From positions 62,001 through 126,000 of the forward strand of contig NZ_QUNI01000010.1 of assembly GCF_003385115.1 (NCBI RefSeq): DNA of 64,000 nt, read 5' to 3'. Numbering within the stretch: position 1 is the first letter of the stretch; every line of letters begins with the position of its first letter. Source of the DNA: Flavobacterium aquicola (lineage in GTDB: Bacteria > Bacteroidota > Bacteroidia > Flavobacteriales > Flavobacteriaceae). The notes below the pieces were generated by a model. The model saw only the letters and a list, made by a program, of their open reading frames with translations, searched no databases and had not been told where the DNA came from. Both the position numbers and the translations under genes were made by a program. Below, piece by piece: positions 7,444 to 17,401 of this stretch.

Positions 7444-9942
7444 CTAAAAATAGAATCCAAACGATGCTTTTACTGCAAATTTATTAACATTAGGCACATC
7501 CAGATAGTTACCTCTCCAAGAGAAATCAATACGGAGTATTTTGAAAATATTTCCCACTCCTGCGTTGTACTCCCAATATACATCCTCGGGTGCTGTATAT
7601 AGTAATCCGGAAGCATTGATGGCTTTATTATCATCTGAAACGCTTCCGTAAGCTGCTTTTACGCCTACAAATTCTCTCCAATTGAGTTTTCTCATAAAAG
7701 GGATTCTGGCAAAAATCCTTCCGTTGAAATCATGATTCCACTGGAAAGTGGCATACTTATCGGTGACAAATTCGTAATAATTAAGATTGCTAAACGTATT
7801 TTCAATAGTAAAAAACGTCTGGTTTCCAGGAACAATACTCAATAATCCCAAAGGAACTGTACCAAAAGTCTTTCCAAGTTCCAATATTAGATTTGTACGT
7901 CCAAGCGGACCAATGATAATAGGCTGTTTATAATAAACTTCTAGTTTTCTATAGTTAAAATCACTATTCATGATTCCTTTGTAACCTTGGCTGTAATTGA
8001 CAAACAGCGTGGTGTATGGACTATTGGCTATACTTCTTTCGACTCCGTAAGCGATAGTTCTCCTGTTAGGCGTATACTCCGCCTGAATGTTAAACTCGGA
8101 TTGAGTAGTAGTGCTTTTTACAACTCCAGCGGGATCCGCTGCTGTAGGCAGCGTGGTATAATAATCTAAACTAAAAACAGGCGATGCCGATTCCAGTGTT
8201 TTATACGAAACTCCTGTTTGAAAAGTCAAATTTTTAACCGGCTCTATAGCGATATAAGCATTGGTCAAACCTATATTGGTCAATTTTCCATTCGATCCTG
8301 TGGTAAAAAATGCCGAAGAACCATAATTTCTAGCCAAAATATCATTGGTAATTGTCAATTGAGAACCTAACTGCTCTATATCGCGTCTGTTCCCTCCGGA
8401 AATAATGATTCGGTTTTTCTTGTCTATCATCCACTTTCCTGCAAAACCATATTTAAATTTATCGTCTCTGGCTCCATAGGCAATAAATGCCTGTACGCGC
8501 CAGGGATCATTCGGTCCAAAGTAAGTTCGCGCGCCTAATCGGGTTTTAAATCCTTCGACTTCATTGTATCCAAAAGTGGAAAAAATAGGTCCGAAATCAT
8601 AATTCCCATAATTGACATAACCGCTCGCAAGCATCGTTACTAAACTAGTAATCTGTTTAAAGGCTTGTACGTTTTTCAAAGTGTCGAGCATTTTGTAGAC
8701 TCCCTGTTCGTCTTTGGTCAATTTCTCAAAACGATTCTCTTCCCAGTATTCATCGCTTTTCTTATATATTTCGTTGTCTACAAAATTGACTTCTTCTTTG
8801 TAGAATTTCTCCGGTTTTTCTACGTTGAACTTATGGTTTTGATAATAAGTTGTTCGCTTTCCATAAACCCCTTTTGATTTTTCTTTTTTATTAAAAGCAA
8901 AATCAGACATCAAATAATCTTTGGTCAAAAGAAAAACAGAATCGTTTAAAACTTCAAATTCCTGTTCGACATAAATATCCTTTACCCAGTTAATATTGGC
9001 ACTTTTGGTAACTGCCATATTGATTTTTTTTATGGCAAATGTGGTGTCATTTACCCAAAAATCTCCTTTGAAAGTCAATTCGTTTTTTCTCCTTGGATAG
9101 AAAACAATATTATAACACCATTTTTTATCAATATAAGCACTGTCTTTTAATACATAATTATAGACATCGATTCCCGTTCTAGACAGCGGACTAGTAAAAC
9201 TTTTGTCAAATAAAGCGATGTAATTATTATATATATTGTAATCAGAATATAAGTCTTTTATGAATGATAAAATTTGCTGATTTCCATCAAAACCAGAAGT
9301 TTTACTGGCTTTGGTGATTTCTTTTACTTTCGGTATTTTGTTGTCTCCATAAACATCTACCAATGCCTCATTAATAAAAATCGGCAGATAGGTTTTTCCA
9401 GTTACTTTAGAAGTATCAACGTGGTCAAATATGAATTCCATGCCTTTGAAAATCTTTTGTTTTCTATATGCACTGTCAATGGAATTGATGTCAAATTCCA
9501 CTTTTTCATACTTCTCCATTTGGTATTGAGAAAACTGATAGAGTCCGTTTTTTTTCTTTTTCTCCCAGATTTTTCGCAGGATATCAAGCGCCGGATTATT
9601 TTTCTTAGAAGTTTTTCCAGCAAAAATTACAACTTCTTTCAGTTCCTGCTGTTCGCTTAATTCAATTGTAAAATTATAATTAACTGTTTTGCTAAGTGTA
9701 ATTTCTTTGTCAGCAAAACCTATCGAAGTAATTAATAATATTGTGTAGGTGTTTGGAGATTCCATATAAAATCTTCCATCTTCATTGGTTACAGTACCTA
9801 TGCTTGAATTCTTGAAAACAACATTCGCGTAAGGAACTGGCTGTTTGAGTTTATCCACAACAATGCCGCTCACTTTTGTCTGACCAAAAATGGAGTTAGC
9901 TGCAATAAAAATTAATACGATAACGGCTAATATTTTCTTCAT
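7444..9942 (-). CDS. DUF5686 / carboxypeptidase-like regulatory domain outer-membrane protein
   Basis: Large surface protein of 832 residues with an N-terminal signal peptide (MKKILAVIVLIFIAANSIFG, cleavage after about residue 20). A CarboxypepD_reg-like beta-sandwich follows at about 22-105 (VSGIVVDKLKQPVPYANVVF and VTNEDGRF). The rest is the long DUF5686 region, ending in an aromatic-rich beta-strand pattern and a terminal Phe (ASFGFYF), as in outer-membrane barrels. There is no TonB-plug signature, so it is not a SusC receptor. Function is unknown; the family is common in Bacteroidota. It has no recognisable partner gene and its own transcript boundaries. Confidence 0.85.
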   Translation of the reverse strand: MKKILAVIVLIFIAANSIFGQTKVSGIVVDKLKQPVPYANVVFKNSSIGTVTNEDGRFYMESPNTYTILLITSIGFADKEITLSKTVNYNFTIELSEQQELKEVVIFAGKTSKKNNPALDILRKIWEKKKKNGLYQFSQYQMEKYEKVEFDINSIDSAYRKQKIFKGMEFIFDHVDTSKVTGKTYLPIFINEALVDVYGDNKIPKVKEITKASKTSGFDGNQQILSFIKDLYSDYNIYNNYIALFDKSFTSPLSRTGIDVYNYVLKDSAYIDKKWCYNIVFYPRRKNELTFKGDFWVNDTTFAIKKINMAVTKSANINWVKDIYVEQEFEVLNDSVFLLTKDYLMSDFAFNKKEKSKGVYGKRTTYYQNHKFNVEKPEKFYKEEVNFVDNEIYKKSDEYWEENRFEKLTKDEQGVYKMLDTLKNVQAFKQITSLVTMLASGYVNYGNYDFGPIFSTFGYNEVEGFKTRLGARTYFGPNDPWRVQAFIAYGARDDKFKYGFAGKWMIDKKNRIIISGGNRRDIEQLGSQLTITNDILARNYGSSAFFTTGSNGKLTNIGLTNAYIAIEPVKNLTFQTGVSYKTLESASPVFSLDYYTTLPTAADPAGVVKSTTTQSEFNIQAEYTPNRRTIAYGVERSIANSPYTTLFVNYSQGYKGIMNSDFNYRKLEVYYKQPIIIGPLGRTNLILELGKTFGTVPLGLLSIVPGNQTFFTIENTFSNLNYYEFVTDKYATFQWNHDFNGRIFARIPFMRKLNWREFVGVKAAYGSVSDDNKAINASGLLYTAPEDVYWEYNAGVGNIFKILRIDFSWRGNYLDVPNVNKFAVKASFGFYF

Positions 9943-9950
9943 GATGTATA

Positions 9951-9992
9951 AAAAAAAGCTTCATCAAAATTACAATTGATGAAGCTTTTTAA
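9951..9992 (-). terminator. Terminator after pdhB
   Basis: Perfect 15-bp stem (AAAAAGCTTCATCAA / TTGATGAAGCTTTTT) with an 8-base loop, between pdhB and the DUF5686 gene. Confidence 0.88.
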
Positions 9993-10007
9993 ATAGTTAT
10001 ATGCAAA

Positions 10008-10985
10008 TTATTTGTATAATACTTTCTTCACTGCTTTTACAACATCAGCAGCATTTGGCAACCATTCTTTTAATAATACCGGAGAATATGGCGCTGGAGT
10101 ATCAGCAGTAGTAATACGTTGAATTGGCGCATCAAGGAAATCGAATGCCTGCTCCTGAACCAAGTAAGCAATCTCTGAAGACACACTTGCAAAAGGCCAA
10201 GCCTCTTCAAGAATTACCAGTCTGTTTGTTTTTTTAACAGAAGTTAAAATCGCTTCATTGTCCATTGGACGAACAGTTCTCAAATCGATAATTTCACAAG
10301 AGATTCCTTCTTTTGCTAATTCATCAGCAGCGATATAAGCTTCTTTGATAATTTTTCCGAAAGAAACAATAGTTACATCAGTTCCTTCTCTTTTAATATC
10401 AGCAACTCCAATTGGAATAGTATATTCACCGTCTGGCACTTCTCCTTTATCACCATACATCTGCTCAGATTCCATGAAAATAACCGGGTCATTATCACGA
10501 ATAGCCGATTTCAATAAACCTTTGGCATCATAAACATTTGAAGGAACCACAACTTTAAGTCCTGGAGTATTTGCAAACCAGTTCTCGATAGCCTGAGAGT
10601 GAGTTGCTCCCAATTGTCCTGCAGAAGCAGTTGGTCCACGGAAAACGATTGGCACATTAAACTGCCCGCCGGTCATCTGACGCATTTTGGCAGCATTGTT
10701 TATAATTTGATCAATTCCAACTAAACAAAAGTTGAAAGTCATATACTCAACTATCGGGCGGCATCCATTCATTGCCGATCCTACTGCAATTCCAGTAAAA
10801 CCAAGTTCGGCAATTGGTGTATCGATTACTCTTTTTTCGCCAAATTCAGCCAGCATTCCTTTAGATGCTTTGTAGGCACCATTATATTCTGCTACCTCTT
10901 CACCCATTAAGTATATGGACTCATCGCGGCGCATTTCTTCGCTCATCGCTTCACAAATGGCCTCTCTAAATTGTATCGTTCTCAT
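10008..10985 (-). CDS. pdhB: Pyruvate dehydrogenase E1 component, beta subunit
   Basis: Beta subunit of the thiamine-diphosphate E1 heterotetramer that decarboxylates pyruvate and passes the acetyl group to lipoyl-E2. The 325-residue length is standard. The sequence has the transketolase pyrimidine-binding domain (REAICEAMSEEMRRDES, GEEVAEYNGAYKAS, DTPIAELGFTGIAVG) and the C-terminal transketolase domain (IIDLRTVRPMD, NRLVILEEAWPFASV). The E1 alpha and E2 genes are not adjacent in this window. A -7 element TATTTTTG on the minus strand (11019-11026) would start transcription about 25-35 bases before the ATG; no -33 is clear. Confidence 0.94.
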   Translation of the reverse strand: MRTIQFREAICEAMSEEMRRDESIYLMGEEVAEYNGAYKASKGMLAEFGEKRVIDTPIAELGFTGIAVGSAMNGCRPIVEYMTFNFCLVGIDQIINNAAKMRQMTGGQFNVPIVFRGPTASAGQLGATHSQAIENWFANTPGLKVVVPSNVYDAKGLLKSAIRDNDPVIFMESEQMYGDKGEVPDGEYTIPIGVADIKREGTDVTIVSFGKIIKEAYIAADELAKEGISCEIIDLRTVRPMDNEAILTSVKKTNRLVILEEAWPFASVSSEIAYLVQEQAFDFLDAPIQRITTADTPAPYSPVLLKEWLPNAADVVKAVKKVLYK

Positions 10986-11361
10986 ATTTATATAGTCTGT
11001 GTGTAATTTTTAGAAATGCAAAAATAATTATTTTAAATTACTTAAAAGCATAAAACACTTTAAAATAACAAGGTTTTATGCTATTGTTTTTTTTAAGGCT
11101 TGTTTACCAAGTCAGTTCGTCTCGCTAGTGTACATCTATACGTTATATCTTCTTGAAGTTAAGACAGTCATAAGAAGGATGTCTTTATTAGCTGGGCTGT
11201 AGGATGATGTGAAAAAACATCATTGCATGCATAAAAAAATCGGCGTTTATAACAATTATAAGCAATAATGATAAATTATATTCAAAAAACAATTCTTCGG
11301 TGACAATTTTGTTACTTGCATGTATCCTTAAATTATTTTAGAAAATAAAAAATGAATATAT
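10986..11361. other. Intergenic spacer between divergent pdhB and sensor kinase
   Basis: No ORF of note. It holds the probable -7 of pdhB at the left end and the TATATTTG (11357-11364) of the kinase gene at the right. The middle (about 11100-11210) is less AT-rich and includes a string similar to the repeats at 7252 and 7396. I see no terminator or conserved RNA fold. Confidence 0.5.
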
Positions 11362-11367
11362 TTGCTT

Positions 11368-13503
11368 ATGCCCCAAATGTTTAAAAGTATTATTTTTCTA
11401 AGTTTTTTGAGTTTTTTTTGTATTTCGAATGCACAAAACTCAAAAAAGACACCATCTCAAAAGAGTACACCCCTTGAACTACAGGAAAAAAGGGTGGTTT
11501 CTGATGCTTTTAATTTACTGAATAAAAATGAAGATAAAAAAGCGTATAAAACTGCTCACCGACTTTTAAAAGAATCTAGAATAAAAGCTAGTTTAACTAA
11601 CTCTAATTTACTTTTGGCATTTTATTTCAACAAACGATCACAAATTGATTCCTCTCTTTTTTATACCCAAAAAGCCATGCGGCTTAATCCAATTGCAAAT
11701 GACTCTCTAACTTGTCGTCTGTATTCATTAGGATATAATTTATTGGCAATTAATAATAAAAAAAGAGGTCTTCTCGGAGAAAGCAAAAAATGGCACATTA
11801 AGGGAATTGATATTTCTCAAAAATTCAATGAAACTGATTTGTATTACACCCATGTGCATGGTTTGGCTTTGACCTATAGTGATTTGGGCGATTACAATAA
11901 TGCATTAAAACTATTCCAACAATGCCTTGATTACAAGCAAAGTCGAGAAATAATGATTGGGAGCTACATCAATATTGGGGATATTTACAGTATCTTAAAA
12001 GAATATGAAAAATCCAATTGGTATTTATACAAAGTAAAAGCACTTTGTGAAAAAGGCAGTGATTTTCAGGCTAAAGCTGTTATTGCCTATAATTTGGGAG
12101 CTAATTACCAATATCAGAATAAAATTGAAGAAGCAATTTCTTTGTATAATGAAGCAATAGAAATAGCCGATAAAAACGAATTGCCTCAAATCGCTATTAA
12201 TGCACGGCTCAGTGTGGGAAACATACTTTTAGAAAGAAAAAAAACAGAAGAAGCAAAAGATATTTTTTCCAGTGCATTAAACGATGCCATAAAACTTGGT
12301 TATCTTACAGAACAAGGAAATATTTATGACAATTTACAAGAGATCTCCCTGATGCAGAATGATTATAAAGATGCTTATTTTTATGCGGGAAAATCGGTAA
12401 AAATAAAGGATTCCATAGCGCATCTTCAAAAAGAAAAAGAAATCAATGAGTTAGAAGTGAAATTTAAAACCTGGCAAAAAGAAAAAGAAATCAGTCTGTT
12501 GCAAATAGAAAACAAAGCCAATGTCTTAGAACTTAAAAATAAAGAAGAAGCGCTTCAATTTTTTAATCTTCAAGAAGAAATTAATCAGAAGGCAAATGAG
12601 AATAAAATATTGAGCCTGAATAATATTTCGCAAAAAAAAGCAAGTGAAATTGTATCGCTCAAAAAAGACCAGCTGTTGAAAACTGCTGAAATTAATTGGC
12701 AGAAGCAAACTAAAAACATAACCTTCATTTCTTTTGTGGTATTCCTCATTCCTATTATAGGGTTGCTCTTTTTGTATTATCAGAGACTCAAAACACAGCG
12801 ATTACTGAACCTCAGTGAAAAAGAGATCAGTGAGCAAAAAATAATTTCGCTGGTAAAAGACCAAGAACTGAAATTAATAAAAGCATCCATAAAAGGTCAG
12901 GATAAAGCGCGGGCTAAAATAGCCCAAGAACTGCATGACAGCATTGGGGGGAATCTAGCTGCAATAAAACTGCAGCTTAACTCGATTGCATCAAAACCAG
13001 ATATAGTTCATAGCATCCGCGAACAATTGGAAGAGACTTATCAGCAGGTTCGGGACTTATCTCATAATTTGATTCCCGAAAAATTTAGTCAAAATAAATT
13101 TTCCAGCCTATTAGAAGAATATCAAAAAAGCCTAGCAGAAATTGATCATCTTAAAACTTCTTTTACGGCTTATCCAAGACAAAAAATTGATTCGATTACA
13201 GAAAGTCTGCAAATGGAAATTTATAAAATCATTCAAGAATTAGTTACTAATACGCTTAAGCATGCAAAAGCAACAACAATTGATTTGCAATTGAATTATG
13301 TCGAAGACAATCTTAATATTTTATTTGAAGATAATGGAATTGGTTTTGATTCTCAAAAAAAAGAGGAAGGAATTGGTTTCAAAAATATTAATAGCCGATT
13401 ATACAGTGTTTCAGGTTCGATGGAAATTGATTCAATGATCAATCGGGGAACAATAATAAATATAGACATTCCGCTGAATGAATTCCATTTTAAAACTGAA
13501 TAA
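11368..13503 (+). CDS. TPR-containing sensor histidine kinase (NarL-type, HisKA_3)
   Basis: Membrane sensor kinase of about 711 residues. A signal peptide (FKSIIFLSFLSFFCISNAQ) is followed by tetratricopeptide-like helical repeats over about 60-340 that would lie in the periplasm. A long charged coiled coil (about 345-445) and one transmembrane segment (about 450-471, TFISFVVFLIPIIGLLFLYY) come next. The HisKA_3 dimerisation domain has the phospho-acceptor His in AQELHDSIGGNLA (about residue 523). A HATPase_c domain follows with ELVTNTLKHA and EDNGIGFD. The response regulator gene starts 6 bases after the stop. The frame opens at TTG 11362, but TATATTTG at 11357-11364 makes ATG 11368 or 11377 more likely. 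The signal is unknown. Confidence 0.88.
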   Translation: MPQMFKSIIFLSFLSFFCISNAQNSKKTPSQKSTPLELQEKRVVSDAFNLLNKNEDKKAYKTAHRLLKESRIKASLTNSNLLLAFYFNKRSQIDSSLFYTQKAMRLNPIANDSLTCRLYSLGYNLLAINNKKRGLLGESKKWHIKGIDISQKFNETDLYYTHVHGLALTYSDLGDYNNALKLFQQCLDYKQSREIMIGSYINIGDIYSILKEYEKSNWYLYKVKALCEKGSDFQAKAVIAYNLGANYQYQNKIEEAISLYNEAIEIADKNELPQIAINARLSVGNILLERKKTEEAKDIFSSALNDAIKLGYLTEQGNIYDNLQEISLMQNDYKDAYFYAGKSVKIKDSIAHLQKEKEINELEVKFKTWQKEKEISLLQIENKANVLELKNKEEALQFFNLQEEINQKANENKILSLNNISQKKASEIVSLKKDQLLKTAEINWQKQTKNITFISFVVFLIPIIGLLFLYYQRLKTQRLLNLSEKEISEQKIISLVKDQELKLIKASIKGQDKARAKIAQELHDSIGGNLAAIKLQLNSIASKPDIVHSIREQLEETYQQVRDLSHNLIPEKFSQNKFSSLLEEYQKSLAEIDHLKTSFTAYPRQKIDSITESLQMEIYKIIQELVTNTLKHAKATTIDLQLNYVEDNLNILFEDNGIGFDSQKKEEGIGFKNINSRLYSVSGSMEIDSMINRGTIINIDIPLNEFHFKTE

Positions 13504-13508
13504 TAAGT

Positions 13509-14150
13509 ATGGAAAAAATAAAAATCATTATTGCCGATGATCATACGATGTTTCTCCAAGGAATTGTTTCCTTGCTGGAAAATGAAGAAAATATTTCCAT
13601 TTTAGGCAAAGCAGAAAACGGAAATGAAGTGTTCAAAGTAATAGAAAAACGCATTCCTGATATTATACTGCTGGATATAAGTATGCCCGAAATGGATGGA
13701 ATTGAAGTCAGTAAAATAGTAAAACAAAAATATCCTGACATCAAAATTCTGATTGTAAGCACTCATAGTAATACTCAGATGATAGCCAAGCTTATTCGGA
13801 TTGGCATTGACGGTTATTTACTAAAGAATGCCGAAAAAAAAGAACTTCTTTATGCGATTCAAACTATTCATAACGGAGAGGTTTATTTTTGTAAAGAAGC
13901 TGCAGAAAAAAATGACGGAAACAATTCAAAAATGAAAAGTGAGATTTTGCAGATAACTGAATTGAGCAGCAGGGAAAAAGAAATTTTGGTACTTATTGCC
14001 CAAGAATTTACAGGAAATGAAATTGCCGAGAAAACTAACATTACTCTCAATACAGTAAATACCCACCGTAGAAATTTATTATCTAAACTGAATGTAAAAA
14101 ACACGGCGGGATTAGTAAAGTATGCTATTGAATATGGATTGTTGGATTAA
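13509..14150 (+). CDS. LuxR/NarL-family response regulator
   Basis: DNA-binding response regulator of 213 residues, partner of the kinase immediately upstream. Receiver domain at 1-120: acidic pair Asp10-Asp11, phospho-acceptor Asp56 in LLDISMPEMDG, the switch Ser/Thr in LIVSTHS, and Lys in YLLKNAEKKE. The C-terminal LuxR-type helix-turn-helix (about 150-210) reads LSSREKEILVLIAQ and TVNTHRRNLLSKL. The 6-base gap to the kinase implies co-transcription and translation. No target is obvious; the divergent neighbour gene for a repeat lipoprotein is one candidate. Confidence 0.93.
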   Translation: MEKIKIIIADDHTMFLQGIVSLLENEENISILGKAENGNEVFKVIEKRIPDIILLDISMPEMDGIEVSKIVKQKYPDIKILIVSTHSNTQMIAKLIRIGIDGYLLKNAEKKELLYAIQTIHNGEVYFCKEAAEKNDGNNSKMKSEILQITELSSREKEILVLIAQEFTGNEIAEKTNITLNTVNTHRRNLLSKLNVKNTAGLVKYAIEYGLLD

Positions 14151-14176
14151 AACACTTTTTTAGACAGTGTTTTAGT
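14147..14176. terminator. Shared terminator of response regulator and convergent lipoprotein gene
   Basis: AAAACACT (14149-14156) / AGTGTTTT (14166-14173) stem with a 9-base loop. It overlaps both stop codons of the convergent genes, so the genes end almost inside the hairpin. Confidence 0.6.
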
Positions 14177-15212
14177 TTGTCGTAACAAATATTCCAGTAG
14201 CATTTGACCCTCTGCCAGGTGAAGTTTCAATAGTTTTAGCCATCCCATTTTCCCAATACATAGCAATAGAATTGTCTCCATTATTTATTGAACCTGCTAT
14301 ATATACATTATCTCCGGCTACAGATACAGCGTCAGAATTTATTGAAAAATTGGAGGGTAAAGTTAATGGTATGGCTGTATTATTTTTCCAGTAAAGTGGT
14401 TTCCACATATCTTGAGAACCAACTATATAAAGTTCATTACCTGCTATTGATAAAGATATAGCTTCGGTATCAGTCTGCTGTGAATCGACTGAGAGGGGAG
14501 TCTCTACTCCATTTTTCCAATAAACAGCAACACGTTTATTGTTCTTGTATACAGATCCCGCTACATAAACGTCATTGTTTGATATAGCTATATCATATGC
14601 AAAAGAGGTAACAGGGCTTTCAGGTAATATTGTAGCCACGCCATTTTTCCAGTATTTGGCTATAAAATCACAAACATCACCCGCTTCGTATCCTGACACG
14701 TAAACATTATTTCCGTCTACTGCCATTCCCGTGGCAAATGAATCTCGTGTTCCATCACCGAGAGGTACAGCCTTCCCATTTTTCCAGTATTTTGCTACGA
14801 AATGACCACTATCGTCTGCTTCATATCCTGCTACATAAACGTCGCCTCCTATTACAGCTATATCGCGTGCGGTGGAATAGCGTGTGTTATTATTAGTAAG
14901 TACAGTAGCTATTCCATTTTTCCAGTAAACAGCCACCATAACATCCTTGTTATTTTTTACACCACCTGCTACATACACATCATTTCCTATAACTGTAATG
15001 GCCTTCGTCTCTGCAGACTTTGTGCCATCAGTGAGTGAAAATGCTTTGCCGTTTTTCCAGTACTTGGCAATAAGTGATTTGTCGCTGGATTCATAGCCGC
15101 AAATATAGATGTCCTTTATTGTGCCAGAAGTTTCAGATGGTGTCTCATTGTCATTTGAACAGCTGCTTACAATGACAGTTAATGCGAATAAAATGGTTTT
15201 TAATTTTTTCAT
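14172..15212 (-). CDS. Lipoprotein with about seven YWKNG repeats, probably beta-propeller
   Basis: Lipoprotein of 346 residues with a lipobox (VIVSSCSND, Cys about 18). After a short linker there are about seven copies of a roughly 42-45-residue repeat. The repeat unit is built from DVYVAGYE, VAKYWKNG and a hydrophobic turn (GTRxxxATGMAV). The regular spacing and beta-strand pattern suggest a propeller. One copy replaces the consensus with MWKPLYWKNN. I do not recognise a function; repeats of this kind occur in surface proteins of Bacteroidota. It lies beside a secreted leucine-rich-repeat protein on the same strand but 387 bases away. Confidence 0.75.
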   Translation of the reverse strand: MKKLKTILFALTVIVSSCSNDNETPSETSGTIKDIYICGYESSDKSLIAKYWKNGKAFSLTDGTKSAETKAITVIGNDVYVAGGVKNNKDVMVAVYWKNGIATVLTNNNTRYSTARDIAVIGGDVYVAGYEADDSGHFVAKYWKNGKAVPLGDGTRDSFATGMAVDGNNVYVSGYEAGDVCDFIAKYWKNGVATILPESPVTSFAYDIAISNNDVYVAGSVYKNNKRVAVYWKNGVETPLSVDSQQTDTEAISLSIAGNELYIVGSQDMWKPLYWKNNTAIPLTLPSNFSINSDAVSVAGDNVYIAGSINNGDNSIAMYWENGMAKTIETSPGRGSNATGIFVTTN

Positions 15213-15599
15213 AATAGGTTTGGTTTTTACCTTGGTTTTTAATTTTTAGTTAATTAAAGAATGCTTTTATTAAATTGTGGTTTGTTTTGTCACTCTCCAA
15301 TCTACTCTATAACAATTCTGTAGTATAATACCCTACTTTATATGCGCTTTATTTTGAAATTAAATTATTCATTGAGATCTAGTTACTTTATTTTTAATGA
15401 TTTACAAAGTATAGATTAATATTTTAATAAAAAAAGCAGATGCCGGGTTTAGAAAATATTTCAAAATTATCTGATTTAATTTTTTAACCTTTTTAAGTCA
15501 ATGATTATCTTTTTGATAAGGCTTAATATTATTAAGTCATGTTTGAAAACCTTACCTGTTTTTTGGATTTTTGTTCAAATATAAATTGTATAAAAAAAA
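15213..15599. other. AT-rich spacer between the repeat lipoprotein and LRR gene
   Basis: No coding frame longer than about 40 codons and no clear hairpin terminator on the minus strand for the LRR gene. No exact CAAAnnTA (minus-strand -7) was found upstream of 15212. I see nothing further in it. Confidence 0.4.
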
Positions 15600-17108
15600 T
15601 TACTCCAGAATTATTTTTTGTGAATAAGTTTTTTCGAGGCCTTCCAGTAAAACAAAGTACACCCCTTTTGACAAATTGGATAAATCCAGACTACTGTTTT
15701 TTAGATTGTCCCTAAATAAAAATGAATTTATAATATTTCCTGCAGCATTATATACAGTTGCTTTTTCTACGTGAGTATTAGTAATATTCAAAATACCGCT
15801 TGTAGGGTTAGGATATAGTGCGATATTTTTTTGAAAAGAATCACTGATGCCTAGGCTGCAGCTTTCAGAATAACTTGCGGTGTCCTCTTTTTTACTTTTC
15901 CAATTACTATCCGCATAAGAGAAATTGTCTATCATTATACAGCTCAAATCAGGATTGTCTTTAAAATTTGGATAACTTGAAAAGTTAAAAGCAATTTTGG
16001 CATTATTTCCATTTTTTAAATTCAGGCTCGATAATTTATTGCTGTCGCATCTAAAGAATTCAAGAGCAGTATTGTGAGAAACATCCAAACTGCTTAACTG
16101 ATTATTATTGCACTCCAATCGGTTTAATGCTCTTTGTCCCGAAACATCCAGGCTGGTTAACTGATTGTTCGAAACTATAAGATTAATCATTGCTGTATTT
16201 GAGGAAAGGTCAAGACTGTTTAATAAATTGGAACTGCAAATAAAATTTTCCAGTGCTAAATTGCCCGAAAGATCTATCACTGAAATTTGATTAGATGAGC
16301 ATGATATGTTTTTTAAAAGTACATTTTTTGAAACATCTAATACAGTTAATTGATTACTCGATGCACTCAGATAAGTTAAGTTCTCATTTTTTGAAATATC
16401 AATAGATACTAATTGATTTGTACCAAAAACTAAATAGTCGAGCAAAAGGTTTTGTGAAATATCTAAGTTGGTCAGCCTATTTCTTGAGCAGTCTAAACGA
16501 TTAATTTCTTTGCTGTTAGAAAGATTTAAGTTGGTTATGGCGTTATCATAACACGAAAAATCGTTTAATTTGATATTATTGGAAACATTTAGATCAGTTA
16601 GCCTGTTTTTATGAATATATAATTTTTCCAGCAGCTGGTTTTTGGATACATCTATAGCGTTTAATTGATTTGAAACACAGATAAGTTTTTTTAAACCTGA
16701 GTTAAAAGACAGGTCTAAGCTCGTCAGCTGGTTGCTCGAACAATCCAGATATTCTAAATTTGGATTATTGGTAACAAATAAACTTGTTAACGTATTGCTG
16801 TAGCATTCCAAAACAGTTAAGTTCGTATTGTTCGAAAAATCTGCAGCTGTTAGATTGTTGAAATAACAGTACAGTTCTTTTAGCTCTGCAAAATCCTGTA
16901 TGCCTGTCAAGTCTGATATATTGGAGTTGTCAATCCGCAGTACAGTTACCGCTGCAATATTTGCAGTAGCTGCTTTACCATCCGGCTCTCCACTGTCGAT
17001 CCCTAATGAGATTAATTTTTTTTCAAAATTTGAATCTGGAATGTCTGTAAATTGAGCATAGAGTGCTGCCTGAAAGAGAATTAAGCAAACGAGTATTATT
17101 TTTTTCAT
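15600..17108 (-). CDS. Leucine-rich-repeat protein with type IX secretion sorting domain
   Basis: Secreted or surface protein of 502 residues. A signal peptide (MKKIILVCLILFQAALYAQ) is followed by a short cap. About 14-15 leucine-rich repeats of 21 residues then occupy about 60-385, with unit pattern NQLTSLDxSxNxxLxxLxC. Many repeats place Cys at the same position (LICVSN, FSCYDN, LDCSRN, ISCSSN, FICSSN, LECNNN, FRCDSN), which resembles the cysteine ladder of internalin J-type LRRs. The last about 75 residues form a type A sorting domain for the type IX system (ALYPNPTSGILNI, ...LSKGVYFVLL...KIILE). Such proteins are exported through the T9SS outer-membrane machine, which fits porT/sprT at 23.7 kb. 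The target is unknown. Confidence 0.88.
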   Translation of the reverse strand: MKKIILVCLILFQAALYAQFTDIPDSNFEKKLISLGIDSGEPDGKAATANIAAVTVLRIDNSNISDLTGIQDFAELKELYCYFNNLTAADFSNNTNLTVLECYSNTLTSLFVTNNPNLEYLDCSSNQLTSLDLSFNSGLKKLICVSNQLNAIDVSKNQLLEKLYIHKNRLTDLNVSNNIKLNDFSCYDNAITNLNLSNSKEINRLDCSRNRLTNLDISQNLLLDYLVFGTNQLVSIDISKNENLTYLSASSNQLTVLDVSKNVLLKNISCSSNQISVIDLSGNLALENFICSSNLLNSLDLSSNTAMINLIVSNNQLTSLDVSGQRALNRLECNNNQLSSLDVSHNTALEFFRCDSNKLSSLNLKNGNNAKIAFNFSSYPNFKDNPDLSCIMIDNFSYADSNWKSKKEDTASYSESCSLGISDSFQKNIALYPNPTSGILNITNTHVEKATVYNAAGNIINSFLFRDNLKNSSLDLSNLSKGVYFVLLEGLEKTYSQKIILE

Positions 17109-17143
17109 TTCTAGATTAGTTTTTAATATTTTTTAACGTGATA

Positions 17144-17173
17144 CAAAAATATAGTAGGAAAATGCATCTGCAA
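17144..17173 (-). promoter_or_regulatory. Promoter of the LRR gene
   Basis: Minus strand: TTG (17171-17173), 19-base spacer, TATTTTTG (17144-17151). Full match to the Bacteroidota promoter form; the start codon follows about 36 bases downstream. Confidence 0.65.
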
Positions 17174-17401
17174 TCATTATAAATAGTGATTTATTATATA
17201 GATCTCACATTATAGAGATTTGGTAGAATTCACAACTTTTCTATTATTATTTATATTAATTGTAATTTTATCGAAATCATTTGGCGATTTATATAACGAA
17301 ATCGTAATAGTTGCAAATAATGTTATGCATGCATAGTAAATTATTCGATTTATTATTTTAAATTTGTCTGAGAAAAAAAAGAATTTTTAATATATATAAT
17401 T

